Source: Dysgonomonas gadei ATCC BAA-286 (GTDB taxonomy: Bacteria > Bacteroidota > Bacteroidia > Bacteroidales > Dysgonomonadaceae). Taken from it: a DNA stretch of 64,000 bases. Positions within the stretch are counted from its first letter, which is position 1; every line of letters starts with the position of its first letter. Below are positions 17,829 through 27,453 of this stretch, in pieces. The notes below the pieces were generated by a model. That model saw only the letters and a list, made by a program, of their open reading frames with translations. It did no database searches and was not told the origin of the DNA. The position numbers and the translations under genes were made by a program. The stretch spans positions 332,292 through 396,291 of the forward strand of contig NZ_GL891983.1 of assembly GCF_000213555.1 (NCBI RefSeq), given 5' to 3'.

Positions 17829-19448
17829 ATGAGCAAGATGAAAAAAATAAAATATATAATCGGTCGGGGAGCATTCACGCTTCTGACCATATTTGCCACT
17901 GTGTCTTGTACAGATGGAAATGACTGGGATGTAGACAACTCATACAATCGTTTGTTCAGCGTCACTTCTTCATCACTGAGCATTTCTCCCGAAGCTACAA
18001 CAGCAGAATTCAAGTGGACGAAAACTCCGGGCACCGAATATTATATAATAGAAGTCAGCAAGGATACTTTATATAACGAGGTACCCATGAATAACACTAA
18101 TAGCGTTGTTTTCGGCGAAGACAAAACGATCACTCAATCTCCTTATGTATTGACAGACCTGGATAGTGACAGTAAGTACTTTATCCGTATTAAAGCCATG
18201 TCTTCGGTAAAAACCGAATCAAAATGGGCTTATCCTGAGAAATTTTCGTTTAAGACTAAATCGGAGCAGATAATGAACTCTGTATCAAACAGTGACAAGA
18301 CATCGAGCAGTATAAGGCTATCATGGACTGCCGGAGCAGCCGTTACTAAAATAGAATTGCTGAAAAACAATCTGGTAGTTCAGGAAAAAACTTTGACTGC
18401 TGACGAAATCGCCGCCGGAGAAACTACTTTGACCGGTCTTGAACCGAATACTTCTTATCAGGCCAATCTGTATAATAACATTATCAGAAGAGGCTATGCT
18501 CTTTTTATTACTTTCCCGGAAGCACCTAACGCCGACATTATACTATATCTGGCCACTGACGATATCATCGACCAGACATATCTGGATGGTCTGGCAACAC
18601 AGTACCCGGGTAAATCGATAACTCTGGCACTAGCTGCAGACGCAACCTACACCGTAGCTGAAAAAATAACAATACCGGATGGAATGTCAATCAACTTCTT
18701 CGGTATTCCCGGGAGTAATAAAACTGCACTAAGAATTCAGGGAACTGTAGATTATGCCGGAAGTCATGATTTCATCACATTCCAGAATTTAAATCTTGAT
18801 TGCCTGAATAAAGGCTATATAATGAATCAGAGTAGCGCGGGACAGGTAAATAAGATTGAGTTTGATGACTGTCTTATTCAGAATATAGCGACAAGTTTTT
18901 TCCGTATGCAGAGTACGCCGATAAAAGTTGTCAACTCACTCATTCTTAACAATTGTATCTTCCGTAATATCGGTAGCGGTTACTTCTTTATTCATATCGA
19001 TGCTAATTCAGGAAGTGGCGTATTAAAGAATCTGACTATAAGCAATTCTACTTTCGATAAAGTATGTGCATCAGGGAAAGGATTTATTTACAGTAACAAG
19101 ACTAATATGGAGAGCCTGACTATAAGCAATTGCACCTTGTATAAAGTAGCAGGAGCCAGCCAGCGTTTTATTGATTTTAACACTGGTTATGGAGCTACGG
19201 CCTTCAGTATCAGCAATACTATATTAGGTATGACTGGTGATGCGACAACCTTAGGTATCCGTTCCGCATCTGCTCCATCTATAAACTCTACATATGCGAC
19301 AAGTAATTGGGCTCAAACTAATGACGCCGTTACTTATTCTACATATAGCGGTACTGCAGCCGACTTATTTACAGATCCTGAGAATGGCGATTTCTCAATT
19401 AAAGACGGCTCGTTCAACAATAATGTCGGAGATCCCAGATGGCGTTAA
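17829..19448 (+). CDS. Surface lipoprotein with fibronectin-III-like repeats and a DUF4957/DUF5123-type beta-helix
   Basis: The lipoprotein signal peptide (MKKIKYIIGRG to the lipobox ATVSC) points to the cell surface. Two fibronectin-III-like modules follow (for example ATTAEFKWTKTPGTEYYIIEV and SSIRLSWTAGAAVTKIELL). The C-terminal half has repeated NLTISNSTF/SLTISNCTL rungs like a right-handed beta-helix and ends DPENGDFSIKDGSFNNNVGDPRW, as in DUF4957/DUF5123 proteins of pectin loci. I see no pectate lyase catalytic set, so a pectin-binding role is more likely than a lyase, but this is inferred. The start could be 17829 or the ATG at 17838. It follows susD directly and precedes a strong hairpin. 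Confidence 0.8.
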   Translation: MSKMKKIKYIIGRGAFTLLTIFATVSCTDGNDWDVDNSYNRLFSVTSSSLSISPEATTAEFKWTKTPGTEYYIIEVSKDTLYNEVPMNNTNSVVFGEDKTITQSPYVLTDLDSDSKYFIRIKAMSSVKTESKWAYPEKFSFKTKSEQIMNSVSNSDKTSSSIRLSWTAGAAVTKIELLKNNLVVQEKTLTADEIAAGETTLTGLEPNTSYQANLYNNIIRRGYALFITFPEAPNADIILYLATDDIIDQTYLDGLATQYPGKSITLALAADATYTVAEKITIPDGMSINFFGIPGSNKTALRIQGTVDYAGSHDFITFQNLNLDCLNKGYIMNQSSAGQVNKIEFDDCLIQNIATSFFRMQSTPIKVVNSLILNNCIFRNIGSGYFFIHIDANSGSGVLKNLTISNSTFDKVCASGKGFIYSNKTNMESLTISNCTLYKVAGASQRFIDFNTGYGATAFSISNTILGMTGDATTLGIRSASAPSINSTYATSNWAQTNDAVTYSTYSGTAADLFTDPENGDFSIKDGSFNNNVGDPRWR

Positions 19449-19472
19449 TAAAGAATTAATATATTAACATAG

Positions 19473-19493
19473 AGGAGGATATAACATCCTCCT
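19473..19493 (+). terminator. Hairpin after the SusCD-lipoprotein module of PUL 1
   Basis: AGGAGGAT (19473-19480) and ATCCTCCT (19486-19493) form a perfect 8-bp stem with a 5-base loop, followed by a weak TTTATCT tail. It separates the binding and transport genes from the enzyme genes. With such a short U-run it may only partly terminate, or it may protect the 3' end of the susCD message. Confidence 0.55.
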
Positions 19494-19514
19494 TTATCTA
19501 AAAAAAGTAATGAT

Positions 19515-21152
19515 ATGAATTTTTTGACAAAAATGTCTTTTGTCCTTCTATATATTTTGCTTTCTGTAAGCACGGCAAAGGCTGAAAACAGATATAACCA
19601 TCTTTACAAAAACCTGCCATTCGAAATGCCGGCCATTCAACGTCCGGTATTCCCTGACAATAAAGTATCAATTACCGATTTTGGCGGAATACCCGATGGG
19701 ATTACCCTGAATACAGACGCGTTTGCAAAAGCAATGGACGCCCTGTCTAATAAAGGAGGCGGAACTCTTTTCGTACCTTCCGGAGTATGGTATACAGGTC
19801 CCATTGTTTTCAAATCAAATATAAATCTGCATTTAGAAAAAGGCGCTTTAATATTATTTTCCGCCGATTTCAACCTGTATCCGCTTGTCAACACTGTATT
19901 TGAAGGACTTGACACACGCCGTTGCCAATCACCTATATCAGGACGTAACCTTGAAAATATAGCTATAACCGGAGAAGGATCCATTAATGGTTCGGGTGAA
20001 GCATGGCGACCTCTGAAAAAAAGTAAAGTGACAGAAATCCATTGGAAAAAAGTAATTAACTCCGGAGGTGTAGTCAAAGATGGTAATTACTGGTTCCCAT
20101 CAAAAGGCTCTCTGAAAGGACTTGAAATAAGTGACATGAACGTCCCCCGTCATGATCTGACCGAAGCCGAATGGATGGAGATCAAAGACTTTCTTCGTCC
20201 GGTAATGGTGAGCTTCATCGAGTGCAAAAATGTATTACTGGAAGGTGTTCTGTTCGAAAATTCACCAAGTTGGAACATACACCCTCTAATGTGCGAGAAT
20301 GTGATCTTAGACAATGTAATGGTACGCAACCCGGGATATGCGCAAAATGGAGATGGCCTGGATCTGGAATCATGTAAGAATTCCATTATAGTAAACAGTA
20401 TCTTCGATGTTGGTGACGATGCTATCTGCATCAAATCGGGCAAAGATGAAGACGGTCGCCGACGCAATCGTCCTACTGAAAACGTATTGATAGATAATTG
20501 TAAAGTTTTTCAGGGACATGGAGGATTTGTTGTAGGTAGTGAGATGTCGGGTAGTGTCAGGAATATATTGGTATCCAACTGCCAGTTTCTGGGTACAGAC
20601 GTAGGCCTGAGATTTAAAAGTTGCCGTGGCCGTGGCGGTGTGGTGGAAAATATTTATATTAGAGACATAAATATGTTTGACATTGCAACCGAGTCGTTCC
20701 TTTTCGACCTTTATTATGGCGGTAAATCGGCGGTAGAATCGCTTGAAGATGGCGATACCATACCTGTAACATCTACTATTCTGGCAGTGGACGAAACAAC
20801 TCCTGCATTCAAAAATATTTATGTAAAAAACCTTGTGTCGCGAAATGCGCGCCGGGCTATGTTTTTTAACGGCTTGCCGGAAATGAAGATTGAAAATATA
20901 AACGTTGAAGATGTTACTATCACTTCAATAATCGGTGCAGAGCTTGTAGAATCGAAAGGTATTCATTTCAAAAATGTAAGGATCAATCCGAAAGAAGGAG
21001 CTGCATTGATTCTAAAAAATGTAGAAGATGTATATATATCCGGATTTGAATATCCGTCGACATTGAAAGAGGTAGTAAATATCAGCGGAAGCAATAAAGA
21101 TATACATTTACCAAAAACGATAGATAAAACTCTTATCAACGAAACAAAATAA
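19515..21152 (+). CDS. GH28 polygalacturonase-type glycoside hydrolase
   Basis: It hydrolyses alpha-1,4 bonds between galacturonate residues, probably releasing sugars from oligogalacturonides in the periplasm. The 545-residue protein has a signal peptide (ending near STAKA). The N-terminal GH28 motif VSITDFGGIPDGITLNTDAF precedes a parallel beta-helix. All four GH28 active-site blocks are visible: NGDGLD (about 278-283), GDDAIC (about 299-304), GHGGF (about 335) and LRFKS (about 365). It lies 66 bases after the preceding gene, across a hairpin, and 9 bases before the GH105 gene. Whether it acts as an endo- or exo-enzyme cannot be told from this reading. Confidence 0.93.
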   Translation: MNFLTKMSFVLLYILLSVSTAKAENRYNHLYKNLPFEMPAIQRPVFPDNKVSITDFGGIPDGITLNTDAFAKAMDALSNKGGGTLFVPSGVWYTGPIVFKSNINLHLEKGALILFSADFNLYPLVNTVFEGLDTRRCQSPISGRNLENIAITGEGSINGSGEAWRPLKKSKVTEIHWKKVINSGGVVKDGNYWFPSKGSLKGLEISDMNVPRHDLTEAEWMEIKDFLRPVMVSFIECKNVLLEGVLFENSPSWNIHPLMCENVILDNVMVRNPGYAQNGDGLDLESCKNSIIVNSIFDVGDDAICIKSGKDEDGRRRNRPTENVLIDNCKVFQGHGGFVVGSEMSGSVRNILVSNCQFLGTDVGLRFKSCRGRGGVVENIYIRDINMFDIATESFLFDLYYGGKSAVESLEDGDTIPVTSTILAVDETTPAFKNIYVKNLVSRNARRAMFFNGLPEMKIENINVEDVTITSIIGAELVESKGIHFKNVRINPKEGAALILKNVEDVYISGFEYPSTLKEVVNISGSNKDIHLPKTIDKTLINETK

Positions 21153-21161
21153 AAGGACGGT

Positions 21162-22328
21162 ATGAAGGCTAAACTACTTATTTCTTTATTGTCTATAGCT
21201 TCCATCATATCAATGGAAGCCCAGACAAAATATTATGTCCGCCTGACCGATTCGGAAATCAAGCGAAACCCCGAATCGTGGATGCTCGATTTTTCCAAAG
21301 CTCCCAAATGGAACTATTGCCACGGACTTGAGTTGCAAGCCATATTTCAAACATGGCAAAAGACTTTCGATCAAACATATTACGACTATGTATATAGTTT
21401 TGCCGACCTCATGGTAGAACCTGACGGACAGATAAAAACCTACAAACCTCTGGAATACAATATAGACCGTGTAAACTCCGGTAAATTTCTCTTTCCTATG
21501 TATGCGCTTACCAAACAGGAGCGTTTCAAAAAAGCTCTCGACCTGATGCGCGACCAGATGCGGACACATCCGCGTACTGCCGACGGTAGTTTCTGGCATA
21601 AGAAGATATACCCCCATCAGGTATGGCTGGATGGGCTATACATGGCAGGACCTTTTCTTGCAGAATATGCTAAGACGTTCAATGAACCCGAGTTATTTGA
21701 TGATGTTGTTGTTCAAATACTGGATGTACATAAATACATGTATGATGCCAAAACAGGCCTTTACTATCATGGCTGGGACGAAAGCAAGGAGCAACGATGG
21801 GCTGACAAAAAAACAGGACTGTCTCCTAATTTCTGGTCGAGAAGTATAGGTTGGTATATGATGGCAATGGTGGATATACTTGATTACCTACCTGAAAACC
21901 ACGAAAAACGTGGGGATATAATCAAATTACTGCAAAATCTGTCGTCCGCTATCGAAAAATACAGGGATGAAAAAACCGGAATGTGGTATCAGGTAACCGA
22001 CCAGATGGGGCGCAAAGGTAACTATATAGAATCGAGTGCATCGGCTATGTTTATCTATACATGGGTGAAAGGTGCTCAGAAAGGATATCTGGATAAAAGT
22101 TATCTCGAAAAAGGAGGAATAGCTTATGACCAGTTTGTAAAAAGATTTATAAAAGATAACGGAGACGGTACTATATCACTCATTGACGGTTGTAGCGTTG
22201 CCGGACTTGGCGGAGATAAAAGCTATCGCGACGGAAGTTACGAATACTATATAAATGAGCCCGTAAGGGATAACGACCCTAAAGCAGTAGGGCCATTTAT
22301 TATGCTTAGTATCTTACTCAATAAATAA
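21162..22328 (+). CDS. GH105 unsaturated galacturonyl/rhamnogalacturonyl hydrolase
   Basis: It removes the unsaturated uronic acid that lyases leave at oligosaccharide non-reducing ends. The 388-residue protein begins with a signal peptide (ending near SMEAQ) and forms an alpha/alpha barrel. Family hallmarks are the WNYCHGLELQAIFQ start, YPHQVWLDGLYMAGPFLAEYA with the likely catalytic Asp near residue 155, GLYYHGWDESKEQRWADKKTGLSPNFWSRSIGWYMMAMVD, and ESSASAMFIYTWVKG. It is 9 bases after GH28 and 7 bases before the PL1 gene. The close spacing and the lyase next door fit the substrate: PL1 makes the unsaturated ends this enzyme needs. Confidence 0.93.
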   Translation: MKAKLLISLLSIASIISMEAQTKYYVRLTDSEIKRNPESWMLDFSKAPKWNYCHGLELQAIFQTWQKTFDQTYYDYVYSFADLMVEPDGQIKTYKPLEYNIDRVNSGKFLFPMYALTKQERFKKALDLMRDQMRTHPRTADGSFWHKKIYPHQVWLDGLYMAGPFLAEYAKTFNEPELFDDVVVQILDVHKYMYDAKTGLYYHGWDESKEQRWADKKTGLSPNFWSRSIGWYMMAMVDILDYLPENHEKRGDIIKLLQNLSSAIEKYRDEKTGMWYQVTDQMGRKGNYIESSASAMFIYTWVKGAQKGYLDKSYLEKGGIAYDQFVKRFIKDNGDGTISLIDGCSVAGLGGDKSYRDGSYEYYINEPVRDNDPKAVGPFIMLSILLNK

Positions 22329-22335
22329 ACTTCAA

Positions 22336-23709
22336 ATGAAAATATTATTACTGTATCTAACCGGAATATTATGCACCATATCATTAATTTCTCAAACTCC
22401 CGCATTCCCCGGTGCAGAAGGTGGAGGTATGTATACATCAGGAGGCAGGGGTGGAAAAGTATATTACGTTAACTCCCTCGAAGATACAATAACTGGTAAT
22501 AAAAAAACGCAGGAAGGTACACTTCGCTGGTGCCTGAAAAGGCCGGGGGCAAAAACAATTCTTTTTAAAGTCGCAGGTATTATTCATCTGAAATCGAAAC
22601 TGCAAATATCCGACAGCACCACTATTGCCGGGCAGAGTGCGCCCGGTGACGGTATCTGCATCGCAGATTACCCGGTAAGAGTAGAAGGCAATAATATTAT
22701 AATACGCTATATGCGTTTCCGGCTTGGAGATTTACAAAAAGTACAGGATGATGCGCTATATGGTTTCCGCAACAAGGATATTATCATAGACCACTGTTCT
22801 ATGAGCTGGAGTACGGATGAATGCTCTTCCTTTTATGATAATGAGAATTTCACCATGCAATGGTGTATCATTTCCGAAAGCCTGCGGGGGTCTGTTCATC
22901 AGAAAGGAAATCATGGCTATGGAGCAATATGGGGAGGAAAAAAAGCTTCATTCCATCACAATCTTCTGGCTCATCACGACAGCCGCAATCCGCGCATGTG
23001 CGGAAGCCGCTACAGCAACCAGTCAGAGTTGGAACTCGTAGATTTCAGGAACAATGTAATATATAACTGGGGAAGTAACAGCGGATATGCAGGAGAAGGC
23101 GGCAGGTATAATTTTGTCAACAACTACTACAAACCTTCTCCCACTTCCTCAAACCCCGACAGGATATTTTCACCGAATGCCGATGACGGAACAAACAAAC
23201 AGGTCAAAGGAATATGGGGTAAATTCTTCTTGGATGGAAATTATTTCCCCGGAAATAAAAAAGTAAACAAAAATAATCTGATAGGTTTACAACCTAACCC
23301 TTCATCTAAGGACATTAAGGATATCGTGGTTGACAAACCATTCGATGTACCATATATATCAACGGATGATGCAAAGGATGCTTATAAAAAAGTATTGGCA
23401 AATGCCGGAGCCAGTTATAAACGGGATAAAACAGATACAAGAGTAGTGAACGAGACTGTCAGAGGACTAACTCCTGTCAGAGCCTCGGGTAGACTTGGAA
23501 CCAAGCCGGGCCTGATTGATTCGCAAAATGATGTGGGCGGATGGGAAATATATACCTATGACCCTAAAACCGTACCCGTCGATTCAAATATAGATGGTAT
23601 TCCGGACGGATGGCTGGAAAAACATTATCCGGGCAAATTGGCAAATGATATAGACAAAGAAGGCTATACCTATCTGGAAGTTTACCTGAATAGCCTTTTA
23701 ATAAAATAA
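22336..23709 (+). CDS. PL1 family pectate lyase
   Basis: It cleaves polygalacturonate by beta-elimination. The 457-residue protein has a short signal peptide and then AFPGAEGGGMYTSGGRGGKVYYV, the usual start of Bacteroidetes PL1 enzymes. The parallel beta-helix holds GTLRWCLKRPGAKTILFKVAG, TTIAGQSAPGDGICIA, DHCSMSWSTDECSSFY, KASFHHNLLAHHDSRNPRMCG and VDFRNNVIYNWGSNSGYAGEGG. The arginine in HHDSRNPR fits the catalytic region of the family. The C-terminal GIPDGWLEKHYP with NDIDKEGYTYLEVYLN is common in these lyases. It lies between GH105 and CE8 in one tight operon. Confidence 0.93.
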   Translation: MKILLLYLTGILCTISLISQTPAFPGAEGGGMYTSGGRGGKVYYVNSLEDTITGNKKTQEGTLRWCLKRPGAKTILFKVAGIIHLKSKLQISDSTTIAGQSAPGDGICIADYPVRVEGNNIIIRYMRFRLGDLQKVQDDALYGFRNKDIIIDHCSMSWSTDECSSFYDNENFTMQWCIISESLRGSVHQKGNHGYGAIWGGKKASFHHNLLAHHDSRNPRMCGSRYSNQSELELVDFRNNVIYNWGSNSGYAGEGGRYNFVNNYYKPSPTSSNPDRIFSPNADDGTNKQVKGIWGKFFLDGNYFPGNKKVNKNNLIGLQPNPSSKDIKDIVVDKPFDVPYISTDDAKDAYKKVLANAGASYKRDKTDTRVVNETVRGLTPVRASGRLGTKPGLIDSQNDVGGWEIYTYDPKTVPVDSNIDGIPDGWLEKHYPGKLANDIDKEGYTYLEVYLNSLLIK

Positions 23710-23718
23710 AGAATAAGA

Positions 23719-24678
23719 ATGAAAAATATAATTTTAACCTGTTTATTATTATTTTCCACCGTCTTTTATGCTCAGGAGAAGACCGAAATGACCGTCGACC
23801 GCAACGGAACCGGCGATTTCAGGAACATACAGGAAGCAATTAATTCTGTCCGCACAGCCGATCCCAGAGGGACAATAACCATATTCATAAAGAACGGAGT
23901 GTATAAAGAGAAGTTGATCATACCTCCGCATATCACTAATATACGCTTGATCGGAGAAGATAGGAATACAACTATCATCAACTATGATGATCATGCGAAT
24001 ATCAATAAAATGGGTACATTCAAGACATATACTTTCCTTCTGAGCGGGAACGATATTACATTAGAAAACCTCACGATAGAAAACTCTTCCGCAGAACTCG
24101 GGCAGGCCGTTGCCCTGCATATCGAAGGTGACCGTGTCATACTCCGCAATTGCCGCCTGCTCGGTCATCAGGATACGCTCTACGCGGGTAGAGACGGAGC
24201 AAGGCAATATTTTGAGAATTGCTACATTGAAGGTACTACCGATTTTATTTTCGGCCCGTCTACTGCCTGGTTCGAAAAGTGTACTATTCATTGCAAAAGG
24301 AACTCATATATTACAGCAGCCAATACACCGGAAAATATCAGATACGGATATATATTCAACAATTGTACAATCACGATGGCCAACGGCGTTAATGCTGTCT
24401 ATCTTGGCCGTCCCTGGAGGGCTTATTCCATGACTTTATTTATGAACTGTACCCTCCCAAAAGAAATAAATACGACCGGATGGGACAATTGGCGCAATGC
24501 CGACAATGAAAAGACGGTCCGCTATATGGAATATAACAACAAAGGCGAGGGAGCAAATACATCAAGCCGTGTAAAATGGGCTAAAATATTATCTTCCAAC
24601 GAAGCAAAAGAATACACTATTGAAAATGTACTGAATGGCTGTGACAACTGGAATCCATTAACTAATACGGATCAGTAA
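23719..24678 (+). CDS. CE8 pectin methylesterase
   Basis: It removes methyl esters from homogalacturonan, which opens the chain to PL1 and GH28. The 319-residue protein has a signal peptide (ending near TVFYAQ). The full CE8 motif set is present: GTGDFRNIQEAI near the N-terminus, GQAVAL with Gln129, HQDTL with Gln151 and catalytic Asp152, GTTDFIFG with catalytic Asp175, and YLGRPWRAY with Arg231. All expected catalytic residues are intact. It starts 9 bases after the PL1 gene and ends the first half of the operon; a repeat-rich 274-base gap follows. Confidence 0.95.
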   Translation: MKNIILTCLLLFSTVFYAQEKTEMTVDRNGTGDFRNIQEAINSVRTADPRGTITIFIKNGVYKEKLIIPPHITNIRLIGEDRNTTIINYDDHANINKMGTFKTYTFLLSGNDITLENLTIENSSAELGQAVALHIEGDRVILRNCRLLGHQDTLYAGRDGARQYFENCYIEGTTDFIFGPSTAWFEKCTIHCKRNSYITAANTPENIRYGYIFNNCTITMANGVNAVYLGRPWRAYSMTLFMNCTLPKEINTTGWDNWRNADNEKTVRYMEYNNKGEGANTSSRVKWAKILSSNEAKEYTIENVLNGCDNWNPLTNTDQ

Positions 24679-24707
24679 TTAAAGGATAAGTGTTACTTTA
24701 TCCATAT

Positions 24708-24929
24708 AACTTTATCTGTATATAAGGATAACAAGCGTGTTATACGACAAAAAGTGACAGAATGAAAAACGTTGAAAAGGTTGTTACCTTTGTTACTTTT
24801 TAACAGTTACAGGTTACTTCGCCCTTAGGGCAGTTACGAGGAAAAAAATTTAGCTCCGCTGACCGTTGGTTCTTAATTTTTCATTCTTAATTCTTAATTG
24901 TTTTCCGTGTTACCTTTGTTACCTTTTTT
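24708..24929 (+). repeat. Intergenic repeat cassette, copy B
   Basis: The spacer between the CE8 stop (24678) and the CE12 start (24953) carries AACTTTATCTGTATATA at 24708-24724, then GTTACCTTTGTTACTTTTT (24783-24801) and GTGTTACCTTTGTTACCTTT (24907-24926), all on the coding strand. GGATAA/TTATCC next to the first box could form a small hairpin. The middle holds CAGTTACAGG...CAGTTACGAGG (24804-24841), which is also found at 53220-53262. This is the same architecture as copies A, C and D. Confidence 0.7.
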
Positions 24930-24952
24930 GAATTGACATAATTAAAATAACC

Positions 24953-25732
24953 ATGAATAAGACATCTGTACTTCTGATAATTACCCTTTGCCTGTTAAGC
25001 CTTTCGGCGATTGCACAAAAACGTATTTTTATGATCGGTGATTCCACCATGGCTGACAAGGTTTTATTCAAAACAGTTACCGACAGTATATCGGGCGATT
25101 CCATCTGTGAACCATTTCCCGAAAAGGGATGGGGACAGCTTCTTCCTACTTTCTTCAATGATAATGTTGAAATAAAGAATTATGCAAAGAATGGCCGTAG
25201 TTCACGTTCTTTTATTGCAGAAGGTCTTTGGCAGCAAGTAATAGACAACATTAGTAAAGATGATTATCTAATTATACAGTTCGGACATAATGATGCTGCT
25301 ATAGAGAAAAAAGACCGTTATACGACTCCGGAAGAATATGAAAAAAACTTTACCATGTTTGTAGAGAAAGCCAAGGCCAAAGGAGCAAAGCCCATCATAT
25401 GTACTTCGGTAGTAAGACGTCGGTTCGATAAGAATGGAGTATTTCAGGACTCGCATGGCAAATATCTCGATTTGGCACGGGGTGTAGCCAAAAAGGAGAA
25501 GATACCGATGATAGATATGTATGAAAAGAGTAAAGCATTGATCACCGGACTGGGAGATGAAGATTCCAAGCCACTGTTCCTGCACCTGAAGCCGGGAGAA
25601 AACAAAAACTTCCCGAAAGGGAACACAGACAATACGCACTTCAATGAAAAAGGGGCCATAGCAATAGCGACCTTATTTGTGGAAGGGCTTAAAGAACAAA
25701 ATATAGAGGATTTAGTTAAAGAGTTAAAGTAA
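24953..25732 (+). CDS. CE12 rhamnogalacturonan acetylesterase (SGNH/GDSL fold)
   Basis: It removes O-acetyl groups from galacturonate residues of rhamnogalacturonan I. The 259-residue protein has a signal peptide (ending near AIAQ). SGNH blocks are clear: block I IGDSTMADK with nucleophile Ser31, block II NGRSSRSF, block III IQFGHNDA, and block V NTDNTH with Asp226 and His229. It is the first gene after repeat cassette B and overlaps the GH43 gene by one base (TAATG), so the two are translationally linked. It is one of four CE12 domains in the window and most resembles the one at 53616-54368. Confidence 0.92.
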   Translation: MNKTSVLLIITLCLLSLSAIAQKRIFMIGDSTMADKVLFKTVTDSISGDSICEPFPEKGWGQLLPTFFNDNVEIKNYAKNGRSSRSFIAEGLWQQVIDNISKDDYLIIQFGHNDAAIEKKDRYTTPEEYEKNFTMFVEKAKAKGAKPIICTSVVRRRFDKNGVFQDSHGKYLDLARGVAKKEKIPMIDMYEKSKALITGLGDEDSKPLFLHLKPGENKNFPKGNTDNTHFNEKGAIAIATLFVEGLKEQNIEDLVKELK

Positions 25733-27363
25733 TGGATATAACAAAAAAAACAATTATAGGCTTTTTGTTTTGTATTATACCTCTCGGTATCTTGGCGCAA
25801 GACTATGTGTCTAAGGTATGGGTATCGGACTTAGGAAACGGCAACTACAAGAATCCGGTTTTATATGCCGATTACTCCGACCCTGATGCCTGCCGTGTAG
25901 GGGACGATTATTATATGACTGCATCCAGCTTCAACTGTATACCGGGTCTACCGGTTCTGCACTCAAAGGATTTGGTAAACTGGACTATTATAGGCTATGC
26001 TATAAATAGGATGCCAAAAGATGCTTCGCTCGGAGAAGGTGTAAATCACGGTGGCAGCGTATGGGCTCCGGCTATCCGTTATCATAAAGGTGAATTTTAC
26101 ATTTACTACGGCGATCCTGATTTAGGGATATTTATGACTAAAGCGAAAGACCCTGCGGGAGAATGGGAGCCTTTAACCCTAGTCAAAAAGGGTAAAGGAC
26201 TTATAGATTCCTGTCCGCTTTTCGATGATGACGGCAATGTTTATCTGGCTCATGGCTATGCAGGCAGTCGTGCAGGAATAAAAAGTTTGCTGGCTGTTAC
26301 ACGCCTGACTCCCGATGGTAAAAAAGCCGTAGGCGAATCGAAGATAATATACGACGGACACGATATAGACCCTACTATAGAAGGCCCTAAATTCTATAAA
26401 CGGAATGGTTATTATTATATATTCGCTCCTGCGGGAGGTGTTGCTACCGGATGGCAGGTAGCTATGCGCTCGAAAGATATCTTCGGCCCATATGAACGGA
26501 AAGTAGTAATGGAACAGGGAAACACTCTTATAAACGGACCTCATCAGGGTGCATGGGTAGATACACAGACCGGAGAAGACTGGTTCCTGCACTTTCAGGA
26601 TGTAGGCGCTTTGGGACGTATTATGCACTTACAGCCAATGGTATGGAAAAACGACTGGCCGGTAATTGGCGAAGACAGAGATGGTGACGGTTGTGGCAAT
26701 CCGGTACTGACATATAAAAAACCAGATGTAGGAAAGACATATCCGATAGTCACTCCTGTAGAAAGCGATGAATTCAATACGAATGAATTGGGTCTGCAAT
26801 GGCAATGGCATGCCAATCCTCAGTCGTGGTGGTACTTTACCAATCAGGAAAAAGGCTGTCTGAGCCTGTATTCGGTTCCGGTAGTTGATGATTACAAAAG
26901 CCTTTGGGATGTGCCGAACCTATTATTACAGAAAACTCCGGCTCCTTCTTTTACAGCAACGATGAAACTTACATTCAGGCCAGATGCGCGCTTCTATGGT
27001 GAACGTACAGGGCTCGTAGTGATGGGAATAGACTATGCCCTGCTTTCTTTCGAAAATACAAAAGAAGGGTTTCTATTGTCCCAGAATGAATGCATCAATG
27101 CTGAAAAAGGTAATACAGAATCTACAAATGAATCGGTGACTTTGAAAGACGGAACCATCTTCCTTCGGGTTAAACTATCCCGGGACGGAACTTGCTCGTT
27201 CAGCTATAGCGCCGATGATAAGAAATATGCCAGATTAGGCAAAGACTTTAAAGCCAAAGAAGGAAAATGGATAGGAGCCAAAATAGGTACATTTTGTACC
27301 CGCCCTATCCAGAAAAACGATGGCGGAAGGGTGGATATAGATTGGTTCAGGGTTACTGAGTAA
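25732..27363 (+). CDS. GH43 glycoside hydrolase with C-terminal beta-sandwich
   Basis: GH43 enzymes are mostly arabinofuranosidases, xylosidases or galactosidases acting on side chains. The 543-residue protein has a signal peptide (ending near GILAQ) and a five-bladed propeller carrying YSDPDACR (about residues 48-55), HGGSVWAPAIRYHKGEFYIYY, LIDSCPLFDDDG and TIEGPKFYKRNGYYYIF, which hold the usual three acidic residues. From about residue 345 (ESDEFNTNELGLQWQWHANP) a concanavalin-like module follows, common in GH43 subfamilies. Exact specificity cannot be set; arabinan or galactan side chains of RG-I are likely from context. Its start overlaps the CE12 stop. Confidence 0.9.
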   Translation: MDITKKTIIGFLFCIIPLGILAQDYVSKVWVSDLGNGNYKNPVLYADYSDPDACRVGDDYYMTASSFNCIPGLPVLHSKDLVNWTIIGYAINRMPKDASLGEGVNHGGSVWAPAIRYHKGEFYIYYGDPDLGIFMTKAKDPAGEWEPLTLVKKGKGLIDSCPLFDDDGNVYLAHGYAGSRAGIKSLLAVTRLTPDGKKAVGESKIIYDGHDIDPTIEGPKFYKRNGYYYIFAPAGGVATGWQVAMRSKDIFGPYERKVVMEQGNTLINGPHQGAWVDTQTGEDWFLHFQDVGALGRIMHLQPMVWKNDWPVIGEDRDGDGCGNPVLTYKKPDVGKTYPIVTPVESDEFNTNELGLQWQWHANPQSWWYFTNQEKGCLSLYSVPVVDDYKSLWDVPNLLLQKTPAPSFTATMKLTFRPDARFYGERTGLVVMGIDYALLSFENTKEGFLLSQNECINAEKGNTESTNESVTLKDGTIFLRVKLSRDGTCSFSYSADDKKYARLGKDFKAKEGKWIGAKIGTFCTRPIQKNDGGRVDIDWFRVTE

Positions 27364-27453
27364 TACTTTCAGTTTAGATTGTTTTTAGGTTTTATTGGGA
27401 GGTGGGGCAACTACTACTCATTGCCTCTCCCTCCTGATATAAATGAAGTAGTT

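Noticed and set aside
27379..27453. N-terminal extension of the esterase frame
   Set aside because: It adds 25 residues in front of a clean signal peptide, which would block export.
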